Assembly: GCA_029936885.1 (NCBI GenBank)
Contig: JAPYRR010000014.1
Span: forward strand, 1 to 32,387
Length of the DNA stretch: 32,387 bases
Direction of reading: 5' to 3'
Source: Fidelibacterota bacterium
GTDB taxonomy: Bacteria > Fidelibacterota > Marinisomatia > Marinisomatales > UBA1611
Position numbers and translations under genes: made by a program. Positions 9,230 through 19,800 of this stretch are shown piece after piece. Each line of letters starts with the position of its first letter. Positions within the stretch are counted from its first letter, which is position 1. Under the pieces are notes generated by a model. The model searched no databases, had not been told where the DNA came from, and worked only from the letters and a program-made list of their open reading frames with translations.

Positions 9230-12200
9230 TTAAACTGAAAAAGTTATATGTCCTATTATTAATTGCTTCATTTTTGATGGCTGGTACCGATGGTACAATC
9301 CGTGGAAAAGTGACTGATATTGATGGAGCACCTCTTCCGGGAGCCAATATTGTTATACCTTCATTGGGTCTGGGTGCGGCAGCAGATATGCACGGAAATT
9401 ATTTTATTTTAAACGTTCCGGTTGGTGAATATGATGTGGTAATCCAGATGATGGGATACCAGAAACAAACGATAAAGGGAGTTCATGTCATCATGGACCA
9501 AACAGTCTGGTTGAATTTTAAATTGCCGGAAGCTGTTGTGGAAGGTGATGAAGTTGAAGTCATAGGTCAACGACCTTTAGTCGAAAAGGGTAGCACCTCT
9601 AAAAAAGTGACAGTGAGTCAAGAAGCAATCCAATCTCTTCCCATTCGGGACCTTTCAGAATTATACACGCTTCAATCGGGTGTGGTAAAAGTTGTAAGTC
9701 GGAATAAATCTGTACCCGATCATGAAGAACGTGGCTTGGAAGAAATCCATGTAAAAGGTGGACGTTCTGGACAAGTGGCTTACATGATGGATGGGATGTA
9801 CCTTCGAAATCCTATTTTTGGATCGATTGGTTCAGGAACAAGATTAAACCTTTTCGCTGTTAGAGAGTTTGACTGGCAACCCGGAGGTTTTAATGCAGAA
9901 TATGGCGATGCCCAATCTGCTGTTTCAAACTGGCATACCAATTCCGGCGGAAAAGAGTTTAAATATAGTTTCAAATTTGAAACCAGTCAGGTAGGGGCTG
10001 CAATCAATTATGCCCTTGGAAAAACGAAGCCCAATGAAAATTTTGATATGATCAGAGGATATAATGATATCAATGTTGGGTTTGGAGGTCCAATATTAGG
10101 CATTCCAAAATTAACTTTTTGGATCTCAGGTCAATATACCACCAAAGAAAATTTCAGTGTTTACGAATTTGATGATAAAGTATATCAGGGTCGAAAAGTA
10201 TTTTTAAAGTCTGATGCAAATCCCGATACTTTGGCGATGAATAAGAAAAATCTCGTATATCCTTGGGATGATGAAGCAGGATTCCGTGGATTTGGATTCG
10301 GAAATACCTGGGATGTTTTTTCGAAACTTACCTTTAAGCTAACAAATCGTCTTCGATTCCATTATGCCTATTGGCAAGTTGGAAATCACCGCCAATCTTT
10401 TTCGACTCGATATCTATATTGGGACGAAGGGCGCAATGAATTATTTCGTGAAACAAAAAGACATAACTTTGAAATAAATCATTCCCTGACTCAAAGAACT
10501 TTTTACACCGTTCGCGCTTCCCGATTTATTCAGGATCAGTTTCAAGGTGTTCGCTGGCGTGATAATGATAAAGATGGATATCCAAACTGGTTTGAATGGA
10601 GACATCCAGCAGGGTATAAGCAAATTTCAGATCCTGGAAATGAATTCGTTGTTCCCTATACTGTAGGAGAAGACGGAGATACGATTCGTTACACGAATGT
10701 GGATGAACGAAGTGGATGGTATCATGGTGCCGACCCAGGTCTTTACAGTTGGGAATTAGCTGAAGATTTTAATGATATGAATGGAAATGGGATTTGGGAT
10801 CCCGGTGAAAATTTTTCAGATACAGATGGCAATGGTATTTGGAGTGGACCTGAATTAGTAAAACAGTTAGAAAGACGAGATGGGGATTATTGGCTTGAAC
10901 CAGAAATGTATGAGGATTATGAACCATTTTTGGATTATGAAAGTATTCTGCTTACTTGGCAAAATGTTCCGGGGTATAACGATATTCCATTTAATAACGC
11001 AGGAATGTTTGGGCTGGAGAACCCATATTATTACATGCCGAATTATAGAGAGGGTGGTGTGGCATGGGACGAAGGCCGAGCATTTGGTGGACATGACAAT
11101 TTTTATGCGGATTCCCGTGCGACTACAGATGAAATTCGAATTGATCTTACTTCTCAAATCACAGACAAATGGAAATTGAGAACTGGTGTTGATTATAAAT
11201 ATCATAAACTCAATTTTTATGAAGTCAAATACCCATGGCGTGGTGCTGGTGCATTTGTACAAACATTTGCTGAATATTGGCAGGATACAGGACCTGATGG
11301 AATGGTTTTGGGAGATAGTGGATTTGTTGCGTCAGACCCGGGTGAAGGCAATGGTCGATGGGACGAAGGAGAGATTTTTACGGATGCGAATGGAAACGGA
11401 AATTGGGATGAATACCGTGAGCCTGAAGAATTTTCTGCATATGTCCAAAATGTTTTTGAAGTTCCGTGGATGGTTATTAATTACGGTATCCGGATCGACA
11501 TGGTAAATTATAATTCACAGATCTGGGGTGTTCCACCTCCACTTCAGGATTCTCTTGGGACAGTATATAGCCCGGGTCATCCATACTTTTATTCTGATAT
11601 GAATAACAATAATCAGTGGGATGAAAATGAACAATTTTCAGATATTGCCGGTTTAGCCCGACAAATGGTTTTCCTTGAAGATTCGGACTGGTTCTATAAG
11701 ATTAGCCCTCGGATCGGACTTAGTCATGTTATTACAGATAAATCAACTTTTACCTTTAATTATGGCTTGTATTATCAAACGCCTATTTACCAAAATGTTT
11801 ATTTAAATACAAATAGATTGGAAGACCCGGAAGAACTTTTTGAAGAAGGGGAAGGCACTGTAGGAAATGCCACAATGGGAGCTGAAAGAACTCAATCCTA
11901 CTCTGTGGCCTTTAATGTCCAGGTTGGACAAAAATGGGCTTATTCTATTGGTGCCTGGGTGAAGGACATGGATCAAATGACTCGTTATACGCACGAAAGG
12001 TCTGGTGTATACTCATATCAGATTGCCAGGAACGGGGATTATGGCTCATCAAAAGGAATTGATTTTACTTTAGAATGGAGATCTCCCCGTGTTGGCTCTC
12101 AACTTCAATACACTTATTCAATTGCAAAAGCCAATAGCGAATATGCATGGGCAAGCATAAGTGGACAGTATGTTGATGCGCCAAGTCAGGAAAGATTGGC

Positions 12201-12669
12201 GTATTACGATCGACCCCATGATTTGACTTATTACATGTACACGATGCTACCGTATGGAATTAATGCAGGAATGACAGCCTTTTATATGAGTGGATATCCA
12301 TACACACCTGTCATTTTTCGTGGGAAAGACCCTGCGCCAGATTCACGGAATCCAAACTCTAAACGTGGGCCATCGTATCGAAATGTAAATCTGACATTTT
12401 CAAAATATTTTCAAACCATGGGCCATAGGTTTTCATTGGGATTAAATATTTTCAATATTTTTGATATCCGGAATGCTATAGACATTTATGAAATGACGGG
12501 GAAGCCAGACGATCCTGGAACCTATTATACAAATTATGTAGGTTTACCTGGAACAGATCCAAATGGTGCAGGTGTCTTCGCAAATAAATCCAGTGCTTAT
12601 TATGACAGGCCTTGGAATTCTTCATCTCCACGGGAGATCAACTTTTTTATCCGAATCGATTTTAACTAG
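9226..12669 (+). CDS. TonB-dependent outer-membrane receptor with N-terminal carboxypeptidase-regulatory-like domain
   Basis: The 1147-residue protein has a signal peptide (KLYVLLLIASFLMAG), then a CarboxypepD_reg-like beta domain at about 24-100 (GTIRGKVTDIDGAPLPGANI) as in SusC-type receptors. A possible TonB-box-like DEVEVIG follows near 109-114, then a plug domain at about 125-240 with VKGGRSGQVAYMMDG. The remainder is beta-barrel and ends with an aromatic residue preceded by beta strand (FFIRIDFN), as expected for BamA-dependent insertion. Three acidic NGNGxxD/GExF calcium-like loops sit near residues 509-545, 705-735 and 785-805, probably in extracellular loops. It is translationally coupled to the upstream lipoprotein and lies 2 bp before the next gene. 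Substrate is unknown; energised uptake or a structural surface role are both possible. Confidence 0.88.
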   Translation: MIKLKKLYVLLLIASFLMAGTDGTIRGKVTDIDGAPLPGANIVIPSLGLGAAADMHGNYFILNVPVGEYDVVIQMMGYQKQTIKGVHVIMDQTVWLNFKLPEAVVEGDEVEVIGQRPLVEKGSTSKKVTVSQEAIQSLPIRDLSELYTLQSGVVKVVSRNKSVPDHEERGLEEIHVKGGRSGQVAYMMDGMYLRNPIFGSIGSGTRLNLFAVREFDWQPGGFNAEYGDAQSAVSNWHTNSGGKEFKYSFKFETSQVGAAINYALGKTKPNENFDMIRGYNDINVGFGGPILGIPKLTFWISGQYTTKENFSVYEFDDKVYQGRKVFLKSDANPDTLAMNKKNLVYPWDDEAGFRGFGFGNTWDVFSKLTFKLTNRLRFHYAYWQVGNHRQSFSTRYLYWDEGRNELFRETKRHNFEINHSLTQRTFYTVRASRFIQDQFQGVRWRDNDKDGYPNWFEWRHPAGYKQISDPGNEFVVPYTVGEDGDTIRYTNVDERSGWYHGADPGLYSWELAEDFNDMNGNGIWDPGENFSDTDGNGIWSGPELVKQLERRDGDYWLEPEMYEDYEPFLDYESILLTWQNVPGYNDIPFNNAGMFGLENPYYYMPNYREGGVAWDEGRAFGGHDNFYADSRATTDEIRIDLTSQITDKWKLRTGVDYKYHKLNFYEVKYPWRGAGAFVQTFAEYWQDTGPDGMVLGDSGFVASDPGEGNGRWDEGEIFTDANGNGNWDEYREPEEFSAYVQNVFEVPWMVINYGIRIDMVNYNSQIWGVPPPLQDSLGTVYSPGHPYFYSDMNNNNQWDENEQFSDIAGLARQMVFLEDSDWFYKISPRIGLSHVITDKSTFTFNYGLYYQTPIYQNVYLNTNRLEDPEELFEEGEGTVGNATMGAERTQSYSVAFNVQVGQKWAYSIGAWVKDMDQMTRYTHERSGVYSYQIARNGDYGSSKGIDFTLEWRSPRVGSQLQYTYSIAKANSEYAWASISGQYVDAPSQERLAYYDRPHDLTYYMYTMLPYGINAGMTAFYMSGYPYTPVIFRGKDPAPDSRNPNSKRGPSYRNVNLTFSKYFQTMGHRFSLGLNIFNIFDIRNAIDIYEMTGKPDDPGTYYTNYVGLPGTDPNGAGVFANKSSAYYDRPWNSSSPREINFFIRIDFN

Positions 12670-12671
12670 AC

Positions 12672-15600
12672 ATGATGAAATCTACTTATTTATATCTTCT
12701 CATTTTCACTAGCATTTTATTTGCTGTTGACCCCTCAATTAAGAATATTGATTCTAATGTACCTGATCGATATAGAAAAACCAATACTGCAAAGATTGGT
12801 GATTATCCCTTTCCAACAAACCCAATGAGTGATAGAGCAAAAGGCTTTATTGATCAAGGTCGAGTGAAAACAGCTATCGCAAATTATGGTAGTTTTATTA
12901 ATTGGGATTTTCATCCGTCAGGAATTTGGGGTGATTATTCTTATTTACCGGCTGTGTCTTTTATTGCAGGTGTTCCCGGAAATAAGAATACAAATAACTT
13001 TAATTGGACACAATTAGAAACTGTCATTGATGATGATGGAGCCCCTCTGTATAGTACTTGGTCTTCTACCGCCGCATATGATGATTGGTATCCTGCAAGC
13101 GGAGATACAGTTTATAAAGGAATCATATTTGAATTGGATGCAGATGACGGACTCTATCAACCAGAAAATGAGAAATTTTCATTGGATGGATTTGATAACG
13201 ATAAACAATTCTTTTTTGACCATGAAAATCGAAAGATTATACTGAGTACGTTGGGTGAATCAGATCCTGCGAAATCATCAACTCGGGTTGGCTTTATCTA
13301 CCCATGGGCACTCCGTCCTGCCTTAATAAGCAGGGAAGATCAATTTGATTATTATGATTACGGCGAAGATCTAGAAGAATGGACTGATGATGATAATTAC
13401 ACCTATTATGGCGCAAATTCTGCAGAGTCTCATTTTATAAGCCCTGAACAAAAAACTGATTGGCATGCTGGAACAATGTCGCGAATAAACACACACCAGA
13501 CAGAAAATAATGCTAGTGATATTTTCTCAGAAACGCCTTGGGTTTCTGGAGAAGATACATACCCCGTTTTAGCACATTCAGGCTATTCACAGACTTGGCC
13601 TACTCGATTAAATAATGCAACCGGTGAAATGGATTCATATTGGCCTGGATGGTGGGCAGAAGATTATAATATTAATCTACCAGGTTGTTCTAAATCTAGA
13701 AAAGACCCAGATTGTTGGGAGAGTGTTCCAGGGCGATTTATTTCTGACATGGATGTTTACATGGAGTTTGATGATCGATGGGCGCACAGAGCAAATAATG
13801 TTAATACCAATGATGAGTATGAACAAACTGGATACCCAATGGGGCTCAGAGTTATGGCAGAAGCTCATTCCTATGGGGTCTCTTATGCGGAAGATATCAT
13901 GTTTGTTACCGTGAAAGTTCGGAATGAAAGTGGAGATTGGTGTGCAGAAGATGAAGATGGAAATCCTGTATATGATTCAGACGGAACCCGTCTTTGTGGT
14001 GAAGGTATGATTATGCCCGATGGAACAAAATTAAATGGCGGAAAGGGATTCGATTATAGTGGAATGGCACTCGGGTTTTATATGGATGCTGATGTTCTTA
14101 TGGGAGACTGGGATGGTTATAATTCAGGTCTTCATACCAATGATGACGACTTTATGAAATATTACTGGGAATTATTTGAAGTGAACAATGACCGCATGCT
14201 AATCAGTATGGCAATGATAGGTGACCATGATGGAGGATCTGGAGTCCCGGGGTACATTTTAGATGAACCCTCGGCTACAGCTCATCCCGGAAATGAATTT
14301 GGTATTGTCGCAACCCAGCTTTTGGATTCACCTAAAGCCACAGATCCAATCGATTTAGATCAAGATGGAACCATTGATATTTTTCCGGGGGAACCGTTGA
14401 AAATGACGGATTGGCATTGGGTTGATTGGTATCAGCGACCAGGCATTGTATCACCAGAATCAAATTCACCCAGCTGTTATGCAGGAAGTGATGGGTGTCC
14501 CGTAGCCAGAAATAAAGAAGAAATTTTATATAAGCTCATGGTAGGTGATACATCTAACCTGAGCATAGGAGAAAAGAATTGGCATTTCCATACACCTAAT
14601 CCTGGAACAGATCTGGGTTCCGAATTAAACCCACATTTTGATTCTGTAGTCGGGCTGAAAGAAGAGCCTGTTTATCTCCGAGAACCTCTGGGTCTAGATT
14701 GTGTGTTAATCATGAGTTGCGCACCATTTGATCTTCCGGTCGGGCGTGAAGTCCCATTCTCTTTTTGTATTATTTTTGGTCAAACAGAAGATGACCTTGT
14801 GAATAATGCCCGATTTGCACAAGTCATGTACAATTCAAGATATCAAGGGTTTACCCCTCCAACAAAACCGACTGTACATGCTGAAACAGACCAAGGTGAA
14901 GTGCGGATTTATTGGAATAACCATGCAGAAAATTCTAGAGATGTAGTGACAGGTTATGCAGATTTTGAAGGATATAAACTTTATAAAAGTAACGATGGCG
15001 GCGGATCTTGGGGTAGCGCTGATGACATGATTTACGATACAGATGGAATATTTGCAGGTTGGAGGCCATATGAACAATATGACCTTACAGCATTAGAAGA
15101 TTCACTACACTGCATTTACTCTGGGGACGTGGATTGTTCTGGTAGTGAAAGTCGCAATCATGCCATTAACGGGGAAGACCCTTATTTCCCTTGGTTCACA
15201 TTAGGAAATGATAATGGGTTTGATGCAATTCGATTAGACGAACCAAAAGTAATTGATGGTGATACAATGATCTATGTCTATATAGACAGGAATGTTGTGG
15301 ATGGTCTAGAATATACCTATTCCATTGTTGCTTATGATATGGGCGTAGAACCACCATTCAATACATCTTATAAAGATATTGGCAATGGTCAATTCGAAAC
15401 TGTGATTGATACCAATTATTCAAATCCTGATCAGTGGGCAGACCCAAGTGGATATGCATCCATTGAGAATTCAAAAGGAACGACCGTACTGGATCGAAAT
15501 TTTGTCCAAGTCTATCCTGGCGTTATGCCGGCGGCCAACGTAAGTAATATTGGTGTGGTTCCAAATCCTTATATAGTCCAGTCAGGATATAAGGAATCTG

Positions 15601-15869
15601 AACATTTAAGGCAAATTCGTTTTACAAATCTTCCAAGTCATTGTCGGATTCGAATCTTTACAATTTCGGGTGAATGTGTTGCAGGCTGCAATGATAATAA
15701 TCCTTTTGAGCATCAAAGTGAATTTACAGGAAACGCTTGGTGGGATATGCGATCAGAGAATAATCAGGAAATAGCTCCTGGACTCTATTTATTTCATGTA
15801 GAACAATTATCAAGCGATGGGAAAAAAGTTTTGGGTGAACATATTGGCAAATTTGCGGTGATCCGATGA
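12672..15869 (+). CDS. Large secreted protein A with fibronectin-III-like module and VVPNPY-type C-terminal sorting domain
   Basis: The 1065-residue protein has a signal peptide (YLYLLIFTSILFA). The first ~720 residues, rich in Asp, Trp and Tyr, are unrecognised. A fibronectin-III-like module starts near 726 (PPTKPTVHAETDQGEVRIYW) and contains FEGYKLYKS, followed by a long beta-rich region. Residues about 956-1065 form a C-terminal domain (GVVPNPYIVQ, IRFTNLP, IFTISGEC, PGLYLFHVE, GKFAVIR) that resembles T9SS type-A domains but is distinct from the YPNPFNP kind seen elsewhere here. It starts 2 bp after the receptor (ATGATG, either Met possible) and overlaps the PorV-like gene by 4 bp. Its last 20 bases belong to the 1044-bp duplicated segment. 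Homologous in its C-terminal half to 16885-20382. Function unknown. Confidence 0.75.
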   Translation: MMKSTYLYLLIFTSILFAVDPSIKNIDSNVPDRYRKTNTAKIGDYPFPTNPMSDRAKGFIDQGRVKTAIANYGSFINWDFHPSGIWGDYSYLPAVSFIAGVPGNKNTNNFNWTQLETVIDDDGAPLYSTWSSTAAYDDWYPASGDTVYKGIIFELDADDGLYQPENEKFSLDGFDNDKQFFFDHENRKIILSTLGESDPAKSSTRVGFIYPWALRPALISREDQFDYYDYGEDLEEWTDDDNYTYYGANSAESHFISPEQKTDWHAGTMSRINTHQTENNASDIFSETPWVSGEDTYPVLAHSGYSQTWPTRLNNATGEMDSYWPGWWAEDYNINLPGCSKSRKDPDCWESVPGRFISDMDVYMEFDDRWAHRANNVNTNDEYEQTGYPMGLRVMAEAHSYGVSYAEDIMFVTVKVRNESGDWCAEDEDGNPVYDSDGTRLCGEGMIMPDGTKLNGGKGFDYSGMALGFYMDADVLMGDWDGYNSGLHTNDDDFMKYYWELFEVNNDRMLISMAMIGDHDGGSGVPGYILDEPSATAHPGNEFGIVATQLLDSPKATDPIDLDQDGTIDIFPGEPLKMTDWHWVDWYQRPGIVSPESNSPSCYAGSDGCPVARNKEEILYKLMVGDTSNLSIGEKNWHFHTPNPGTDLGSELNPHFDSVVGLKEEPVYLREPLGLDCVLIMSCAPFDLPVGREVPFSFCIIFGQTEDDLVNNARFAQVMYNSRYQGFTPPTKPTVHAETDQGEVRIYWNNHAENSRDVVTGYADFEGYKLYKSNDGGGSWGSADDMIYDTDGIFAGWRPYEQYDLTALEDSLHCIYSGDVDCSGSESRNHAINGEDPYFPWFTLGNDNGFDAIRLDEPKVIDGDTMIYVYIDRNVVDGLEYTYSIVAYDMGVEPPFNTSYKDIGNGQFETVIDTNYSNPDQWADPSGYASIENSKGTTVLDRNFVQVYPGVMPAANVSNIGVVPNPYIVQSGYKESEHLRQIRFTNLPSHCRIRIFTISGECVAGCNDNNPFEHQSEFTGNAWWDMRSENNQEIAPGLYLFHVEQLSSDGKKVLGEHIGKFAVIR

Positions 15870-16889
15870 GATATTTCTACCTTCTCCTGATGATACCTGG
15901 CCTGGTATTAGGTCAGTATCGTGATATTCCTGATATTGTAACGAAAGTTGCTACATCTGCTGGTGGGTTCTTAAAACTAGAGACATCTACCCGGGCCATC
16001 GGTATGGGTGGGTCTCAAGTTGCTTCCGGTCGTGGCGTATCGGGTATTCCTTATAATCCAGCCAGTATCGCATTTATAGAAAAGAGTGAGGTTTACTTTT
16101 CTCAAGTGAATTACTTGGCAGGTATCACCCATGGAGTCCTGACCTATGGTACCCGAATAACACCCTCTGATTATATCGGATTTCACTTATTTTATTTAGA
16201 TAGTGGTCCCATGGCAGTAACAACAGAACTTTTCCCAAATGGAACGGGAGAAAACTTCAGAGTTTTCTCAATGGCCATGCGCACAACTTATGCAAGACGC
16301 TTGACAGATCGGTTAAAAGTGGGTGGATCTTTAAATTATATCCGAGATGCCATAGCAGAGACGAAGATGCAAACAGTCTCATTTGATATTGGTTCCAACT
16401 TTGATACAGGGATCTATGGAATGATTTTAGGGATGAGTATCACAAACTTTGGTCCTGAAGTAGAATATACAGGAGAGGACCTAACGGTTCCAGTTGCAGA
16501 CACGATTGATGTGGATGGCAGTCTTCAACGTATAACAGATAAATTTCCTTTACCCTTAGTTTTTAGACTCGGCATAGAGAATGAACTGATGGGACCTAAT
16601 AGTACATTTATTAAAAATGAGATCCATCGATTAATCTTTAGTATTGATGGCATTAAGCCCAGTGACTACACAGTTTATGGCAGTATGGGGATGGAGTATG
16701 CTTGGCAACGTTTGGCATTTGTTCGGGCAGGCACTCATTTCGGTCATGATACAGCCGGGTTCAGTCTGGGTGCTGGTATAAATCTTCGCTTAGGCAAGAT
16801 GGCATTGAAAGTAGATTATGCCTTTGTGGATTACGGCATACTCACGAATACAAATCAACTCGCTATTGGACTGGATTTTTAAAGATGAA
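15846..16889. repeat. Perfect 1044-bp direct repeat, copy 1
   Basis: Reading both copies base by base I found no difference between 15846-16889 and 20359-21402 (offset 4513 bp). The unit starts at ggcaaatttgcggtgatccg in the end of the upstream secreted-protein gene, contains the whole PorV-like gene, and ends five bases into the next gene (aagATGAA). Flanking bases differ immediately outside (T/G on the left, A/T on the right). Confidence 0.95.
15866..16882 (+). CDS. PorV/PorQ-family outer-membrane beta-barrel protein, copy 1
   Basis: The 338-residue protein has a signal peptide (YFYLLLMIPGLVLG, mature from about Q17), then the FadL/PorV-type N-terminal motif RAIGMGGSQVA (43-53) and YNPASIAF (63-70), then alternating beta strands to a terminal aromatic (LAIGLDF). 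In T9SS, PorV-type barrels act as outer-membrane shuttles that hand cargo from the translocon to the attachment complex; whether this family member does so is inference. Its start overlaps the stop of secreted protein A (ATGA) and the next gene begins 2 bp after its stop, so it is firmly within the operon. It is identical in protein and DNA to 20379-21395. Which of the PorV/PorQ/UPF0164 sublineages it belongs to cannot be told by eye. Confidence 0.85.
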   Translation: MRYFYLLLMIPGLVLGQYRDIPDIVTKVATSAGGFLKLETSTRAIGMGGSQVASGRGVSGIPYNPASIAFIEKSEVYFSQVNYLAGITHGVLTYGTRITPSDYIGFHLFYLDSGPMAVTTELFPNGTGENFRVFSMAMRTTYARRLTDRLKVGGSLNYIRDAIAETKMQTVSFDIGSNFDTGIYGMILGMSITNFGPEVEYTGEDLTVPVADTIDVDGSLQRITDKFPLPLVFRLGIENELMGPNSTFIKNEIHRLIFSIDGIKPSDYTVYGSMGMEYAWQRLAFVRAGTHFGHDTAGFSLGAGINLRLGKMALKVDYAFVDYGILTNTNQLAIGLDF

Positions 16890-19800
16890 AAAGTCGATTT
16901 TTTATATTTGTATTTTTATTCTGTTGGGTTCGCAATTTAATTATGCACAAACTTGCGTTGCAGATGCTGGAGATAATTTGGTTGTCTGTGATGGAGAAGG
17001 ATCATCTCATAAAGTTTACCTTGATGGTAGTAGATCTTCTGTAACGGGTGGCGAAATCAATTATGAATGGACAGTATTAACGATTATCGCTGATGGTCTT
17101 GAGATTTCTAGTTCTCAATCAGATGAAGTAGATCCCTATTTTAAATATCCAGATGAAATTCTCTCCGACACAACTTTTTTAATTGAGCTTCGTGTTTTTG
17201 ACGATGACGAAATTTGCGAAAACAGAGATACCATGGAAGTATTCTGTTATGCTAATATGTGCCCAACTGCTTATGCTGGTGATGATCAGACTTTAAGTAA
17301 TGGATGCGATTTAACAGCAATGTTAGATGGAACAGAGTCTGAAGACCCACAGGATGAAGAAATAATGTATCAATGGAGTTCTTTAGAAGGCTATGATGAT
17401 AACATATCTGAATCTAATTCTTCTACACCAACATTTACATTTCCAGAAGTTGATACAGATAGAATTTTCTCTTTTAAGTTAATTGTTTCTGATGCTATCC
17501 ATGAAGTTTCTGATACAGTTCGTATAAGCTATCTCAATAATGATGCGCCTGTAGCTGATGCAGGGAATGATTTAGAAACATGTGAATACTCTTTTTATCT
17601 AAATGCGAGTCAATCTTATGATGTAAACTGGAACGAGTTATCCTATTCATGGTCTTCATTAGATGGCCTCACATTAAACGGTACATCTTCTAAGACACCA
17701 ATAGTCACAAGTCCTACTGACCTAACTGAAGAGACCACTTATCGTATTGTGCTTGATGTAAATGATGGATATTGCTCATCCTATGATACAGTTTTAATTA
17801 CAATTCAGGATAATTTATGTCCAATTGCTTTTGCAGGAGAAACAGTTCGCGTCCCAAAATACGACGCCCAATCTGTGGTTTTGAATGCAAGTGATTCCTT
17901 TGATCCGGAAGGTGATGAATTATCTTTTGAATGGACAACACCTTCAGGAGAAACTGTGACTGATTCAGTCATAACAGTGGCAGATCAGTCACCAAATGGA
18001 AGATATTCCAACTATGTTTATAAGCTAAAGGTAATGGATTCTGAAAATGCAATAGCTGAAGATTCAGTTGAAGTTATTTTCAGCCGATTTTCTTCACCCG
18101 TGAGTCCCGCAGTCTATGCTGTTGCGAGCCATGCCAGGGTCCTCGTTTCCTGGGAAGCAACTTCAGAAAATTACCCAGACTCCTTGACTGGATATTACGA
18201 TTTTGAAGGTTATAAATTATATCGATCTACAGATAATGGAGAATCTTGGGGTGGTGAAGATGAAAAACTTTACGATTTTAATGGAGATTTTGTGGGGTGG
18301 AAACCCTATGCACAATTTGATTATGATGAAGACGAAGATTTTAACCAATGTATTTACGATCCCGATGAATGTGAACCTGAAGATACCCGACAAACCCATA
18401 TTTATGGACTTGATCCTTTAGCACCACGTTTCTCTTTAGGATCGGATACGGGGATCGAATATTCCTATGTTGATTCAAATGTGATTGATGGCGTTGAATA
18501 TACTTATACAGTCACTGCTTATGACATTGGACTCAGCCCATTTGAAGTCTCATATTCTGAAATAGATACAAGTGGAATTTATGAAGCTGATACACTTTGG
18601 TCGTCTCTGAACCCCGGACAATTTTTAGGTCCTGATACATTACAATATTATAATGAAGCGGGTCAATGGATTCGAGATGCAGCCAATGCAACTCGTGGAT
18701 TCCCAAGCCTCGAATCACGAAGAGGAAATTCTAGTGATCAAAATTTTATTACGGTCATTCCCGGTTATACCGCATTAGATATTTCATTTCCTGATGCAGA
18801 TGATATTGAAGCACTCTTTACATCAAATACGAATAACATAGGAACAGGAATCCGTGATTATTTTATTGTAGATAGAACCAAGATTGTTCAGGATAATATC
18901 ATATATGAAATTCAAGCTGACCAAGGTCCTTTGGCAGTTGATGGTATGGCATGTGAAAATCCCCATGTTTTTGGATATGTTGTAACGGATACAATGGGCA
19001 CACCTAAGGCTACCATGACCTACTATGAAGAAAATCTAAATTTTTATGAAAAGGATTCAATTTCTGGATTGCCGGGTACAGTAATTGATAATGGATCCTA
19101 TGTTGTTCCAGTTTACGATATTGTAACTAAAGTAGGTAAATGGAGTGATCAATTCAAAGGCATCCGTTTCAAGATGGAAAATGAGATCCCGCTGAATACG
19201 TCATTAGTACCTGATGTGGAAATTGATACGCTCATTTGGGGATGGACGGATCCAGGAATGGAACCCATGGATAGTCTCACCATGGTGGAACTATTTTTTA
19301 ATGTATGGCCTGAATTATCTTATACAAATATTGCAAGTTACAATCGTCGTTTAAATTTTGATTATAAAATTGAATTTTTTGATGAGCCTATTGGTGATAC
19401 ACTTGAAGTGGGAGATGGGTTTATGTACACACCCTTTAGAATAACAAATATGTGGACTGGGAAAAAGGTTGGATTAAAGTGTGATGATTTTGGTTCTTTA
19501 GATGCAGGTCCCACAGATGAATCCAATGGTGCACGAGATTTGGTATGGAATAGGTCTGAAGAAATTTATCTTCGAAGAGATTCCATTCGTGTTGCAGGTG
19601 AATTAATTGAAACATACAATTATAATCTAGATCTAAGCCTTTGGGTTCCACGTGATTATTCGGCTCAATGGTGGCGGACAAGATCAGAATACGATCATAC
19701 TAAAGGGTATGATCAGGGTGATACCATCTATTATAAACAAATGCTTTGGGTTGCATCCATTCCAACAAGTGCAGGGGAAAATCCCTTGTCAATATATAAT

